From RHLJ01 sp040222455 (GTDB taxonomy: Bacteria; Bacteroidota; Rhodothermia; Balneolales; Balneolaceae), in contig JAVKDD010000027.1 in the NCBI GenBank assembly GCA_040222455.1, positions 310,001 through 374,000 on the forward strand: a stretch of DNA of 64,000 bases, read 5' to 3'. Below the pieces are notes generated by a model that saw nothing but the letters and a program-made list of their open reading frames with translations, was not told the origin of the DNA and ran no database searches. Of this stretch, positions 42,665-51,199 are shown piece after piece. Each line of letters opens with the position of its first letter. Within the stretch, counting starts at the first letter, position 1. A program made the translations under genes and the position numbers.

Positions 42665-42853
42665 ATGAAAGCAATTAAATGTTTGAAATACAGAAGCTCA
42701 GAATAAATTAGTACTCGTTGTAGTTAGAAAGCCGTCACCAAAAGACAATGAAGTCCTGATTTAGATATATGATACCTCTAAAGCAACAAGTGATGTGCTA
42801 CTTCGTAGAATGAACGAAGCGTCTATTCCAAAGTTCATCCATTAAAGAAACAA
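42665..42853 (+). pseudogene. Remnant of a zinc-type/MDR alcohol dehydrogenase, N-terminal part
   Basis: Read with one frame change and one internal stop, this stretch encodes the start of a medium-chain dehydrogenase: MKAIKCLKYRSSE, then VLVVVRKPSPKDNEVLI, a stop, and IYDTSKATSDVLLRRMN. Intact relatives read as MKAIxxxKYGSPEVL followed by xPxPKDNEVLIKIxAxxVTxxDxxLR. Nothing of the remaining roughly 270 residues follows. Directly after it, 42844-42894 reads KETTQAIFSWLEQKND and a stop, perhaps the tail of another lost gene. The region looks like decayed accessory DNA. Confidence 0.7.
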
Positions 42854-42899
42854 CTCAGGCTATTTTTAGCTGGTTAGAACAGAAGAATGATTAAATAAA

Positions 42900-43472
42900 A
42901 TGGAAATAGAAACATTTTATCCTAAAAGTCGAGCAGATTGGCGAAATTGGTTAAAAAAGAATCATCTGTCAAAACAGTCTGTTTGGCTTGTTTTTTATAA
43001 AAAAAAGTCTCCCAACTATAACCTTAGTTGGAGTGAGTCAGTTGATGAAGCGCTTTGTTTTGGTTGGATTGATAGTACTAAAAAAACAATAGACGCTGAG
43101 AAATACATGCAGTATTTCAGCAAACGAAAAGCAAAAAGTAATTGGTCAAAAGTAAATAAGGAAAAAGTGAGAAACTTAATTGACCAAAAACTTATGAAAG
43201 AGGAAGGTTACAAAAGCATTGAGATTGCAAAAGAAAATGGTTCTTGGAAAATTCTGGATGCAGTAGAAGAACTTCTTATTCCAGAAGATTTAAAAGATAA
43301 ACTTGCCTATTACAAAGGATCCAGGAAATACTTTGATAGTTTAAGTAAATCAGCAAAAAAAATATTATTGCATTGGGTGATATCTGCAAAAAGAAAAAAG
43401 ACAAGAGAGAAGAGAATTCATGAGATAGCAGTAAATGCAAGTATCAACTTGAAACCAAAACAGTTTAGATAA
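42900..43472 (+). CDS. YdeI/OmpD-associated family protein
   Basis: A 190-residue cytosolic protein. The motif SRADWRNWLKKNHLSKQSVW followed by LSWSESVDEALCFGWIDST is characteristic of the YdeI/OmpD-associated family, sometimes annotated as bacteriocin-protection proteins. The rest is basic and helical, with HWVISAKRKKTREKRIHEI near the end. No enzyme activity is established for the family. It follows a decayed gene remnant and has no close partner on either side. Confidence 0.85.
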   Translation: MEIETFYPKSRADWRNWLKKNHLSKQSVWLVFYKKKSPNYNLSWSESVDEALCFGWIDSTKKTIDAEKYMQYFSKRKAKSNWSKVNKEKVRNLIDQKLMKEEGYKSIEIAKENGSWKILDAVEELLIPEDLKDKLAYYKGSRKYFDSLSKSAKKILLHWVISAKRKKTREKRIHEIAVNASINLKPKQFR

Positions 43473-43970
43473 AATAAAACAGGCTTAGATTATTACACAT
43501 AAAAATCTATTTCATTTCTATTTGATAGTTAAGTGGCTTGAAATCTGTTACAGTTCGCACAACAAACTGTTATCATATATTAGAAAAGGCAATTCGTTTT
43601 CTAATTCTACTAAGAGATTCGTGTTTTACTTAAATATAACTCCCAATTTCAGATAGGGGAGCTTTCTGTATAAGTTTGGTCTTGATTTATATAGCCTAAT
43701 TTAGCACTGTTCATATGATACTGAATAATACGAAATCAATATTTTTTTGATTAGTGAATTCTTCACTAACTTCTGGTATATGTGATAACCCATTTTGGTT
43801 AGTTGTTGCTCTATTAAATTGGTTAGCTTTCTCTTATGCAATATCGTTTTTCTTTTTTCCAATTGACTTCAAAGAGGCTATTTTTTTAATACATATTAGC
43901 CACTTTGTTATTTCTTTATTTGATTTATAGCCTCAGTGTATAAATGTGTAATTAGTCCTTCTTGTCCTTT
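43473..43970. other. Intergenic region, 498 bases, no intact gene
   Basis: The sequence is AT-rich. An eight-base inverted repeat, TTAGTGAA (43751-43758) with TTCACTAA (43762-43769), is the only clear structure. On the minus strand about 45 codons are open around 43700-43835 without a start or a recognised family; they could be a decayed gene or chance. I see no RNA gene or insertion sequence. Confidence 0.5.
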
Positions 43971-44502
43971 TTATTCCCAAAATCTCAACTGAAATTGTAT
44001 TAGTGTATGGTCGATATTTTCCATGTAGTGGGCATTCGTATCAAAATAGAAATCTGTTATTTTAGCCATAGTATTTTCGGTTAACACTTCCTGCATCGAA
44101 TATACATGTGTCAACTGTTGTATTGTATTAAAATCAAATTCAGATATAATTCCAGTTGATTTAGCAGATTCCCAAGCTGTATTTGTTAATATTTCATCAA
44201 TTAAACTTTTATTATTTGTGAGTACTCCAATATTCAGAAAATCACATTTTAGTAATTCTATTTTCAAACTATCATTTTGCCCTTCTACTATTTTCGAAAT
44301 CCGAATTCTTATTTTTATATGGTGATCTTTCCAATCGCTAAGTATTACTGAATTACGATGTAATTCCTTTTCAATACTCTCCAAGGCGGTTATCTTTTTT
44401 CATTTGTTTTGAAATCATCAAATAATTTATTGATAAATAGAGCAAATAAAACACTAAAGACAATTAATAAACCTTCGGCAAAATATTTTTAAGCTTTTTC
44501 AT
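43971..44502 (-). pseudogene. Doubly frameshifted single-pass membrane protein
   Basis: An intact 137-codon frame (43971-44384) lacks a proper N-terminus. Upstream, the other frames supply one: ATG at 44500-44502 gives MKKLK, then KYFAEGLLIVFSVLFALFIN, then KLFDDFKTNEK, then KITALESIEKELHRN in the annotated frame. Joining them needs one extra base in each of two T-runs, 44486-44490 and 44395-44400, giving about 177 residues. One N-terminal helix followed by a charged helical domain resembles small Bacteroidota proteins such as DUF6090, a loose match. Mutation or homopolymer base-call error could explain it. Confidence 0.7.
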
Positions 44503-44582
44503 TATTCTAATTGTGGCTAACAGTGTGGCTATGCGCAGTGTCCCGAATGGTATGCACTATTTAACGTATTGTGTTTTCTTTT

Positions 44583-44999
44583 TTATAATTCATTTTTTTT
44601 TAATCCCTTTCTCTTCATTGCATATAAAAATGTTAGACCTAAAATCACGCCAATTACTCCAAATATAGCGTCCATTTTATCAGGTGTATTTAGTGTTGAA
44701 ATGAAGAATTCATAAATCAGATTTATTATTCCAAAAATAATTCCAATGATTGTTATGTGTTTAAACTTTAGACCCATCATTAGTCCTATATAACAGATGG
44801 TCACATAGATTATTAAAGTCAAAGAAAAATTTGAGACATGATTGTAGAAATCTGGAATCATGCGTATAAGTAAATCTATTCTTATTTCTATAATATTTCT
44901 TCCAAAAAAAAGAAACAATGACAGCGCTAAAAGAGCTAAGTAGCTTAACGCTGCCCATAACTTAGGAAGGTGTTTTAGCGACTTGATTAGGTTTTCCAA
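44583..44999 (-). CDS. Uncharacterised four-helix membrane protein
   Basis: A 138-residue protein with four predicted membrane helices (about 14-33, 57-76, 80-100, 106-127) and a lysine-rich tail (KRKGLKKNEL). I recognise no family. It is on the same strand as the frameshifted membrane protein downstream, with about 80 bases between them, so they could share a transcript. Normal base composition and a clean ATG support it as a real gene. Confidence 0.65.
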   Translation of the reverse strand: MENLIKSLKHLPKLWAALSYLALLALSLFLFFGRNIIEIRIDLLIRMIPDFYNHVSNFSLTLIIYVTICYIGLMMGLKFKHITIIGIIFGIINLIYEFFISTLNTPDKMDAIFGVIGVILGLTFLYAMKRKGLKKNEL

Positions 45000-45538
45000 T
45001 TAGGTAATTATTTAATAGATACTGGTTTTATTAATGAAACACGACGGTTAACATAAATGGTGAATGGGCACACAGCTCATATGAACATTTCATACTTTGA
45101 TAAGAACTGGGTTTCAATTCTTAACTTATTAGTTCAATTATTCAATTTAGAAAAAAATCACATTTTTAAGAACCTTATGAGTTCGTTAATCAAAAAAACT
45201 AATTATTAAAGGTACAAGACCTATTATTATCGGCATTATTCTACTAAATGTACGGATTAATCAATATACAGAGCCCAATAAGAGTTCTGGTAAGTGAATT
45301 GGTAAAAAAAAGAGCAATAAAAATTGGAAGTAGAATAAAATATTGTAATATCCTCTTAAGATTGAATACCCATAGTATTGATACTACAATTTGAATTAGA
45401 CGGGCAGTTGTAAACTTTTAAATATATGTTTTATATCGTTCGATGAAAGATATCATAAGCCGTATCGAATTTTTATCGATATAAAAAAAGGAAGCCAAGT
45501 TCTTAGCTTCCTTTTCAAAATTGAATAAGAGAAATAAT
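45000..45538. other. Intergenic region, 539 bases; terminator at one end
   Basis: The MFS terminator (45486-45515) occupies the right end. On the minus strand a hydrophobic open stretch without a start codon covers about 45240-45410, with segments such as RLIQIVVSILWVFNLKRIL and QYFILLPIFIALFF; it could be the remnant of a membrane-protein gene, but AT-rich DNA often mimics this. Nothing else is recognised. Confidence 0.5.
45486..45515 (-). terminator. Rho-independent terminator of the MFS gene
   Basis: AAAAGGAAGC (45486-45495) pairs with GCTTCCTTTT (45506-45515) around a ten-base loop. On the minus strand the stem is followed by a T-run. It lies 23 bases after the MFS stop codon. Confidence 0.88.
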
Positions 45539-46765
45539 TTAAACGTGATCTTCTTTTTTATATCTGGTTTTGATATAGAAGAATACTCCAGCGAATACGA
45601 CGGTTAGAATAAGTGGTAGAATAGCGATGTTAGCAAGTGTTGCTTGTCCAGCAGCAAGTTCTAAGGCATCACCGCTTAATCCTAATTCCGACTGAGCTAC
45701 TCTATGACCTTCAATCCAACTTCCGATAATTGGTTGGAAGATAGAGAGACCTAACATACCAACACCGCCAATCAAAGACATTCCGAGTGCACCCGTTCTT
45801 GGAGTGTATTCTGCCACAAAAGAAATCATATTTGGCCAGAAGTAACATACTCCGATGGCGAATAAAATAGCTGAAACATAAACCATAGCTCCAGTAGCAT
45901 GGCTCATCATAAATATTGCAATCGTTGAAATTACCGCCGAAGCAAGAAGTACGCCAGTAATATTGAGGCGGTGAATAAGTGGACCAGCAAAAGTTCTACC
46001 CACAGCCATAATTCCTGTTACAAGCGCTAATACCAGTAGTGGTTGTGCTCCTGAGTTTGCTAGAATACGCTCTACCCAAGATTGAGTACCTAGTTCGGTA
46101 GTTGCTGTTAACGCCATACAAACTAACATTACCCAATAAAGCGGAGAGCGAAGAATCGCTTTCATATTCTCGGCTGTAGAAGTTGTCGTTTCTTTAGGAG
46201 CTTCGGGAAATTTTTGTCCTCTGAACATAAAAAAGTAGATTAAAGCTGGTATGTACATAATACCTAGTTTAATTTGCCATCCACCGCCAAAACTGGCTAC
46301 CAGAATTACAATGATAGAACCTATTGCAATGCCACCGGGAAACCATACATGGAATAGATTAAGCATCTTGGCCCGTTCTTCTGCTTTATACATAGAAGCA
46401 ATCATAGGATTATATGCTGCCTCAACCATACCATTTCCAAAGCTGATGAAAAATGTGGAAAAGAAGAGCCAATAAAAACTACCCGAGAAAATGGAAAAAG
46501 TAATACCGATAATGTGACTCAGAAAAGCGATGTCGCCAATTCTTTTTGGCCCGAGTGAATTATAAAGTGGACCTCCAATTAAAGTAGCTATGGGGAATCC
46601 AAAAATTCCCATGAAATTGATCCAGCCGAGTTCGGTATCACTCATGCTCATATCTGATACGAGATCGTTCATAATTCCGGCACGTATCCCGAATGCAAAA
46701 GCAGTTGTTAATAGGGCAAAACAGCTGGCTATAAACAGCCGACTACGGTTGATGTCCTGTTCCAT
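45539..46765 (-). CDS. Major facilitator superfamily transporter
   Basis: A 408-residue inner-membrane transporter with 12 predicted helices. The loop 2-3 region GPLYNSLGPKRIGDIAFLSH corresponds to the MFS signature with its Gly-Pro and basic residues, and helix 5 contains GGIAIGSIIVILVASFGGGW. Several features are like the sugar-related MFS families, but substrate cannot be assigned. A TAACTTTG -7 element lies 28 bases upstream and a strong terminator lies downstream, so it is probably transcribed alone. Confidence 0.9.
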   Translation of the reverse strand: MEQDINRSRLFIASCFALLTTAFAFGIRAGIMNDLVSDMSMSDTELGWINFMGIFGFPIATLIGGPLYNSLGPKRIGDIAFLSHIIGITFSIFSGSFYWLFFSTFFISFGNGMVEAAYNPMIASMYKAEERAKMLNLFHVWFPGGIAIGSIIVILVASFGGGWQIKLGIMYIPALIYFFMFRGQKFPEAPKETTTSTAENMKAILRSPLYWVMLVCMALTATTELGTQSWVERILANSGAQPLLVLALVTGIMAVGRTFAGPLIHRLNITGVLLASAVISTIAIFMMSHATGAMVYVSAILFAIGVCYFWPNMISFVAEYTPRTGALGMSLIGGVGMLGLSIFQPIIGSWIEGHRVAQSELGLSGDALELAAGQATLANIAILPLILTVVFAGVFFYIKTRYKKEDHV

Positions 46766-46792
46766 GTAATAGTTGGTTAGTTAGCGTTGAGA

Positions 46793-46800
46793 CAAAGTTA
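46793..46800 (-). promoter_or_regulatory. Putative -7 promoter element of the MFS gene (TAACTTTG)
   Basis: On the minus strand TAACTTTG matches TAnnTTTG, 28 bases before the MFS start codon, in the divergent gap with the BsuPI-like lipoprotein. No clear -33 element is seen. Confidence 0.45.
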
Positions 46801-46927
46801 AATTTTAAAAAGAATGGCTTAACCTACTGCGTTTCTTTTAATAATTAAAGCGCTTTTTTACCCTAATAGGGAAGAATATAATTAGGAGAGAAATTTTAAA
46901 GTTGAGTCATTAATTGTATTTTTTGTG

Positions 46928-48244
46928 ATGATTCGTAAAATAAATACCATAATTAGACAGAATTGTCACTTATTTCTAGTAATAATTTTGTGTGGGTTTG
47001 GAATATATATGAGCTCTTGCGATACGGTTAGTTCAAGAGATATTAATTCTGAAGAGAATGAACTCATTTCCAATAATGAGTCTTCGATTAAATTTACAGT
47101 AAGTGGAGGAATAACGGGCGGATTATTAAAGAAAATGATTATAGATAGTACTGGAACTGTTATTTTGCCAGTTACAAGGCGTATTTATCCGGAACTAAAG
47201 CAACAGCTTACTCCTGAAGGGTATAGAATGTTAGTTGAGGCTTTCGAAAATTTCGTAGAAATCAGTGAATCACTTCCTGATACGGTGGTTAATCGTTGTT
47301 CTGATGATGTTTATTACGAAATTGAGTTAAGTAATCATGATATTGTAAGTAGTTATACTTCGAGTGGCTGTTCATTATTTTATGGATCTGATAGTAGTTT
47401 TGTAGAGATGAAAGAACTTGTAGATATTTTGGATACTCTCTATGACAATGTTTATGAAAATCAAATTCCATGGAAGGGATTAACGAGAGAATTTACCATC
47501 GACTCTGATTCATATGCTTTGGGTGAGCCAATTAAAATGATCTATACGATTCATAACCCAACTTCAAAAAATAGAGGGCTTTATTTTAGAGGGGAAGTAC
47601 AGACTTATTTCCAATTATATAAACAAAATACTCCAAGCTTTTACTATTTAAACCCAGATTTTGATGATCGTGAAATAGGGGAGCCTTCAGAAATTTTATT
47701 TAATCCAGGTGAAACTAAAATAATTGAAACGGTTTGGGATCAAATGGTAAAAATTAATGAAGGGGAAATTCCTCTTGAAATTGGACGTTATAATATGAAT
47801 TTGAATATGTTTGCTGGAGGATTTTCGAGTAGTGGAGGTGTTATAGATATTTTTGACCCTTCTATTCCCATATTTGCTCATATACTAGATGGGAATAATG
47901 ATAGTAGTAGTAGGCCTGATTATACTTTTAAACTAGCAGTTAAAAACTGGGGAGATCAACCAATAACACTAAATTTCCCTTCTTCTCAAAGAATGTGGAT
48001 TCGGTTATATGGAGACGAACATAAAAATTCATTAGACTTTGAATCCCCTCAAGTTGATGATTCATTAGAATCAACGGTCATTATTCAACCCGGTGAGGAA
48101 AAAGTTTTTTCAAAAACAGTTATAAAGTCTCACATATCAAATCTATCATATACCTGGAAATATGTTGAAATTGAACTTATGTGCAGTAATTTTGAGTCGA
48201 TAAGTACTGGCTCTCTCCAGATATTTAAATATCGTCCTAATTAA
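46928..48244 (+). CDS. Predicted lipoprotein with BsuPI-like domain
   Basis: About 438 residues. A hydrophobic signal ends in a lipobox-like GIYMSSC near residue 31, so the protein is likely a surface or periplasmic lipoprotein. Residues about 175-290 match the BsuPI/intracellular proteinase inhibitor fold: DSYALGEPIKMIYTIHNPTS, then FNPGETKIIETVWDQ and IGRYNMNLNMFAGG. A second domain of the same kind may follow at about 320-430. GTG 46925 is an alternative start. Its stop lies two bases from the stop of the convergent trkH. Whether it inhibits a protease is unknown. Confidence 0.75.
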   Translation: MIRKINTIIRQNCHLFLVIILCGFGIYMSSCDTVSSRDINSEENELISNNESSIKFTVSGGITGGLLKKMIIDSTGTVILPVTRRIYPELKQQLTPEGYRMLVEAFENFVEISESLPDTVVNRCSDDVYYEIELSNHDIVSSYTSSGCSLFYGSDSSFVEMKELVDILDTLYDNVYENQIPWKGLTREFTIDSDSYALGEPIKMIYTIHNPTSKNRGLYFRGEVQTYFQLYKQNTPSFYYLNPDFDDREIGEPSEILFNPGETKIIETVWDQMVKINEGEIPLEIGRYNMNLNMFAGGFSSSGGVIDIFDPSIPIFAHILDGNNDSSSRPDYTFKLAVKNWGDQPITLNFPSSQRMWIRLYGDEHKNSLDFESPQVDDSLESTVIIQPGEEKVFSKTVIKSHISNLSYTWKYVEIELMCSNFESISTGSLQIFKYRPN

Positions 48245-48246
48245 GC

Positions 48247-49764
48247 TTATTGCTTCCAAAAACTAGGGGAGAAGATGATTAAAACCGTGAAGATTTCAAG
48301 TCGACCAATCATCATCAAAAGAATTAGTATCCACTTTCCAAGATATGGAAGTTTAGCAAAACTGTCGGTTGGTCCGAATTCGCCCCATCCAGGTCCAATA
48401 TTTCCTAAAGCAGAAATACTAGCTCCAATAGATGACATAATATCATACCCAAAAAGGCTGATACAAAAAGCACCTAAGGCAAATATAAAAATATAGAGGA
48501 TGAAAAAGCTTAGAACGGTACGTTGTATATCTGAGCTGATTGCTTTTTCACCGATTCGAACAGGTAGGATGGCTTTTGGGTGAATAATTTGTTTGATTTC
48601 ACGTCCTGTATTTCGAATTAAAATCATCCAGCGAATCATTTTTATACCACCACCGGTTGAACCTGCACTGCCCCCCGTAAAGAATAAAAGAAATAGGAAG
48701 AATGCTCCGAACGAGTACCAAAGTTCATAATCATCGGTACCAAAACCTGTTGTGGTTATAATGGCTATCACTTGAAAAGAACCGTATCGAAGAGCATCTA
48801 ATATAGATCTTCCATCAAAGTGCCAAAGAGAAAAAGAGATTCCAATAATTCCAATTAACGTAATTAAGGTATAAAAACGAGTTTCTCTGTTATTAAAAAA
48901 GCTTTTGGTGTCTCCACGTAATAGCCGGAAGTGCATTGCAAAGTTAATACCAGCCAAGAACATAAATAAAGTAATAATTACATCGATATAAGCTGAATCG
49001 AAGCCACTAATACTTGCATTTTTTGTTGAAAAACCACCAGTTGCTAAAGTAGCAAAAGCATGATTAAGCGCATCAAACCAATCCATAGAAGGATGGACCC
49101 AAAGTAAGATGAATTCTAAAGTGGTAAATGCCACATAAACTACCCATAATAATTTTGCAGTTTCTTGAACTCGTGGCGTGAGTTTATCAGTAGTTGGTCC
49201 GGGCGACTCTGCCTGAAAGAGTTGCATACCACCAATTCCTAAAAGTGGAAGTATTGCAAGAGATAGAACGATAATTCCCATACCACCTAACCAGTGGGCA
49301 AGTGAACGCCAGAATAGAAAACTTTTCGGGAGTTCTTCGATTTGAGGATTTGCAAATCCATCACTTGTAATTCCTCCTAAAATAGTAGATCCAGTTGTAG
49401 AAAGTCCACTCATGGTTTCGAAAACGGCATCTGTATAACTTGGAAGAATTCCTGAGATGATAAAGGGGAGGGCACCTACAAAAGATAAAAGAAGCCAGGT
49501 TAAACTCACTACCAAAAACCCTTCTCGTATCCGAACTTCATGTTGAGGTTTAAAGAAAAACCAAAGTGATCCTCCGACGCTAAATGCAATTCCTGCCGAA
49601 GTAAGCCAGGATAACCAAGTGTGTTCTTGATAAATTATATCAATGATAAGTGGTAAAAGTAGTGCAAATCCTAAAAAGAAGATAAATGAACCAAGAATAC
49701 CAAGTACAACCAGAAAGTCGATTCTAGGGCGATTCAACGAACTTATCGAAGTACTGCGTTCCAT
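48247..49764 (-). CDS. trkH: Trk-type K+ uptake channel subunit TrkH
   Basis: A 505-residue inner-membrane protein. Four selectivity-filter-like loops are visible: SGLSTTGSTI, ATGGFSTKN, TTTGFGTDDY and GGSAGSTGGG, as expected for the four-repeat KtrB/TrkH architecture. About ten helices are predicted. The start codon overlaps the trkA stop by one base, and the protein pairs with that NAD-binding regulator. It takes up K+ in response to membrane potential and nucleotide state. The stop is two bases from the convergent lipoprotein stop. Confidence 0.95.
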   Translation of the reverse strand: MERSTSISSLNRPRIDFLVVLGILGSFIFFLGFALLLPLIIDIIYQEHTWLSWLTSAGIAFSVGGSLWFFFKPQHEVRIREGFLVVSLTWLLLSFVGALPFIISGILPSYTDAVFETMSGLSTTGSTILGGITSDGFANPQIEELPKSFLFWRSLAHWLGGMGIIVLSLAILPLLGIGGMQLFQAESPGPTTDKLTPRVQETAKLLWVVYVAFTTLEFILLWVHPSMDWFDALNHAFATLATGGFSTKNASISGFDSAYIDVIITLFMFLAGINFAMHFRLLRGDTKSFFNNRETRFYTLITLIGIIGISFSLWHFDGRSILDALRYGSFQVIAIITTTGFGTDDYELWYSFGAFFLFLLFFTGGSAGSTGGGIKMIRWMILIRNTGREIKQIIHPKAILPVRIGEKAISSDIQRTVLSFFILYIFIFALGAFCISLFGYDIMSSIGASISALGNIGPGWGEFGPTDSFAKLPYLGKWILILLMMIGRLEIFTVLIIFSPSFWKQ

Positions 49765-51116
49765 TATTGAAAAAGGTTAGTAACTCGTTCAATAGCAGAT
49801 GGAAGGCAGAAAACCATAACGCGATCATTAGCTTGTATAATTGTTTTCCCGGTGGCAATTTCGACAGAACCTGAACAAAGAACACCACCAATTACACAAC
49901 CATCGGGTAGTTTTAAGCTTTGAATTTCTTTATTCGCCACCTTTGATTTTGGAGAAACCTGAAGCTCAATAACTTCAGCATTAATACCTCTAAGCTCGGT
50001 AACGGAGATAACATCGCCTTTACGAACATAGCGATGGATTTCGTTGGAAGCGGCTACTTTTTTGTTAATTACTGCATCCAATCCAATCGTTTGACTTAGA
50101 GGTATGAAATCTGGTTTCGAAACTAATGCTACTGTTTTTTTAACGTCTAAATGTTTTGCCATTAGACATGATATAATATTGGATTCCTCATCATCTGTAA
50201 CGGCTATAAAGGCATCCATTTCACTGATTCCCTCTGTTGCAAGTAAATCCGGATCGGTTGGGTTACCATGAAAAACCATCGCATTTTTAAGCTCTATGGC
50301 TAATTCTTCAGCTCTAAAATAATCGGGCTCAATAAGTTTAATAGACCAGTTTTTACTTTGATCATTACAAAGTAAACGGGCAATCATAGCTCCCATATCA
50401 GAGCCTCCCGCAATCATTATTCTATTGAGTTCGGTTTCTTTTTTACCGGTAGTTTCTACAATTTTAGGGATGTCTTCTGTTTTTGCAAGAACAAAAATCT
50501 GATCAAACGCTTGTAGTTTAACAGGTCCTTTTGGAATTAAGGTGAGTCCTCTACGGCCAATAGAAACAACTCGAAATGTAATTTCTGGGTATTCTGAAGC
50601 GTAATCGATTAAAGATTTACCAACTAAGGGAGAATTCCGTTCTAAACGTATCCCGATTAATTGCATTTTATTTTCTGCAAGGTTGATAACGTCGCTTGCA
50701 GCAGATCTTCTTAAAAGCTGAGCTATCTCCTGAGCTGCACTAAGTTCAGGATGAATCATCACATCAATCCCTAAATCGTTCGCCGAAATAGGGGCATTTA
50801 CTTGAGAAAATTCTTCATTTCGAACTCGAGCAATTACCATTTTAGAGCCAAGGCGTTTACTCATCATGGCAGTAATCATGTTTACTTCATCAATACTGGT
50901 TACTGCAATCACAATATCAGCATCTACAACACCTGCTTTGACTAAATCTTTACCAGAAGTTGCATTGCCTTCTAAGGAGAGTACATCAAGAGAGTCAATA
51001 ACTCTAGAAAGACATTCTTTTTGGCGATCAACTACGGTAACGTCATGTTTTTCTTTAGATAAAACACTAGCAAGATCGTATCCAATTTCACCAGCACCTA
51101 TAATTACGATTTTCAA
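49764..51116 (-). CDS. trkA: Trk system NAD-binding regulatory subunit TrkA
   Basis: A 450-residue cytosolic ring protein with two RCK_N/RCK_C pairs. The first Rossmann motif is VIIGAGEIGYDLASVLSKE at the start, the second, less canonical, is MIAGGSDMGAMIARLL at about residue 235. RCK_C regions are at about 140-220 and 365-450. It gates TrkH in response to NAD(H) or ATP/ADP binding. Gene order trkA-trkH with a one-base overlap indicates coupled translation. Upstream, 84 bases separate it from the PKD gene on the same strand. Confidence 0.95.
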   Translation of the reverse strand: MKIVIIGAGEIGYDLASVLSKEKHDVTVVDRQKECLSRVIDSLDVLSLEGNATSGKDLVKAGVVDADIVIAVTSIDEVNMITAMMSKRLGSKMVIARVRNEEFSQVNAPISANDLGIDVMIHPELSAAQEIAQLLRRSAASDVINLAENKMQLIGIRLERNSPLVGKSLIDYASEYPEITFRVVSIGRRGLTLIPKGPVKLQAFDQIFVLAKTEDIPKIVETTGKKETELNRIMIAGGSDMGAMIARLLCNDQSKNWSIKLIEPDYFRAEELAIELKNAMVFHGNPTDPDLLATEGISEMDAFIAVTDDEESNIISCLMAKHLDVKKTVALVSKPDFIPLSQTIGLDAVINKKVAASNEIHRYVRKGDVISVTELRGINAEVIELQVSPKSKVANKEIQSLKLPDGCVIGGVLCSGSVEIATGKTIIQANDRVMVFCLPSAIERVTNLFQ

Positions 51117-51199
51117 AAGAAACCGATTTAAATGATTAAATAACTAGCAAAAGCTACTATGTTTTTAAGTGAAATGAAACTCAATTAGGGATAAAGAAC

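Noticed and set aside
45240..45410. Hydrophobic open stretch as a membrane-protein gene
   Set aside because: It has no start codon, and AT-rich DNA readily gives hydrophobic translations; kept only as a comment on the intergenic region.
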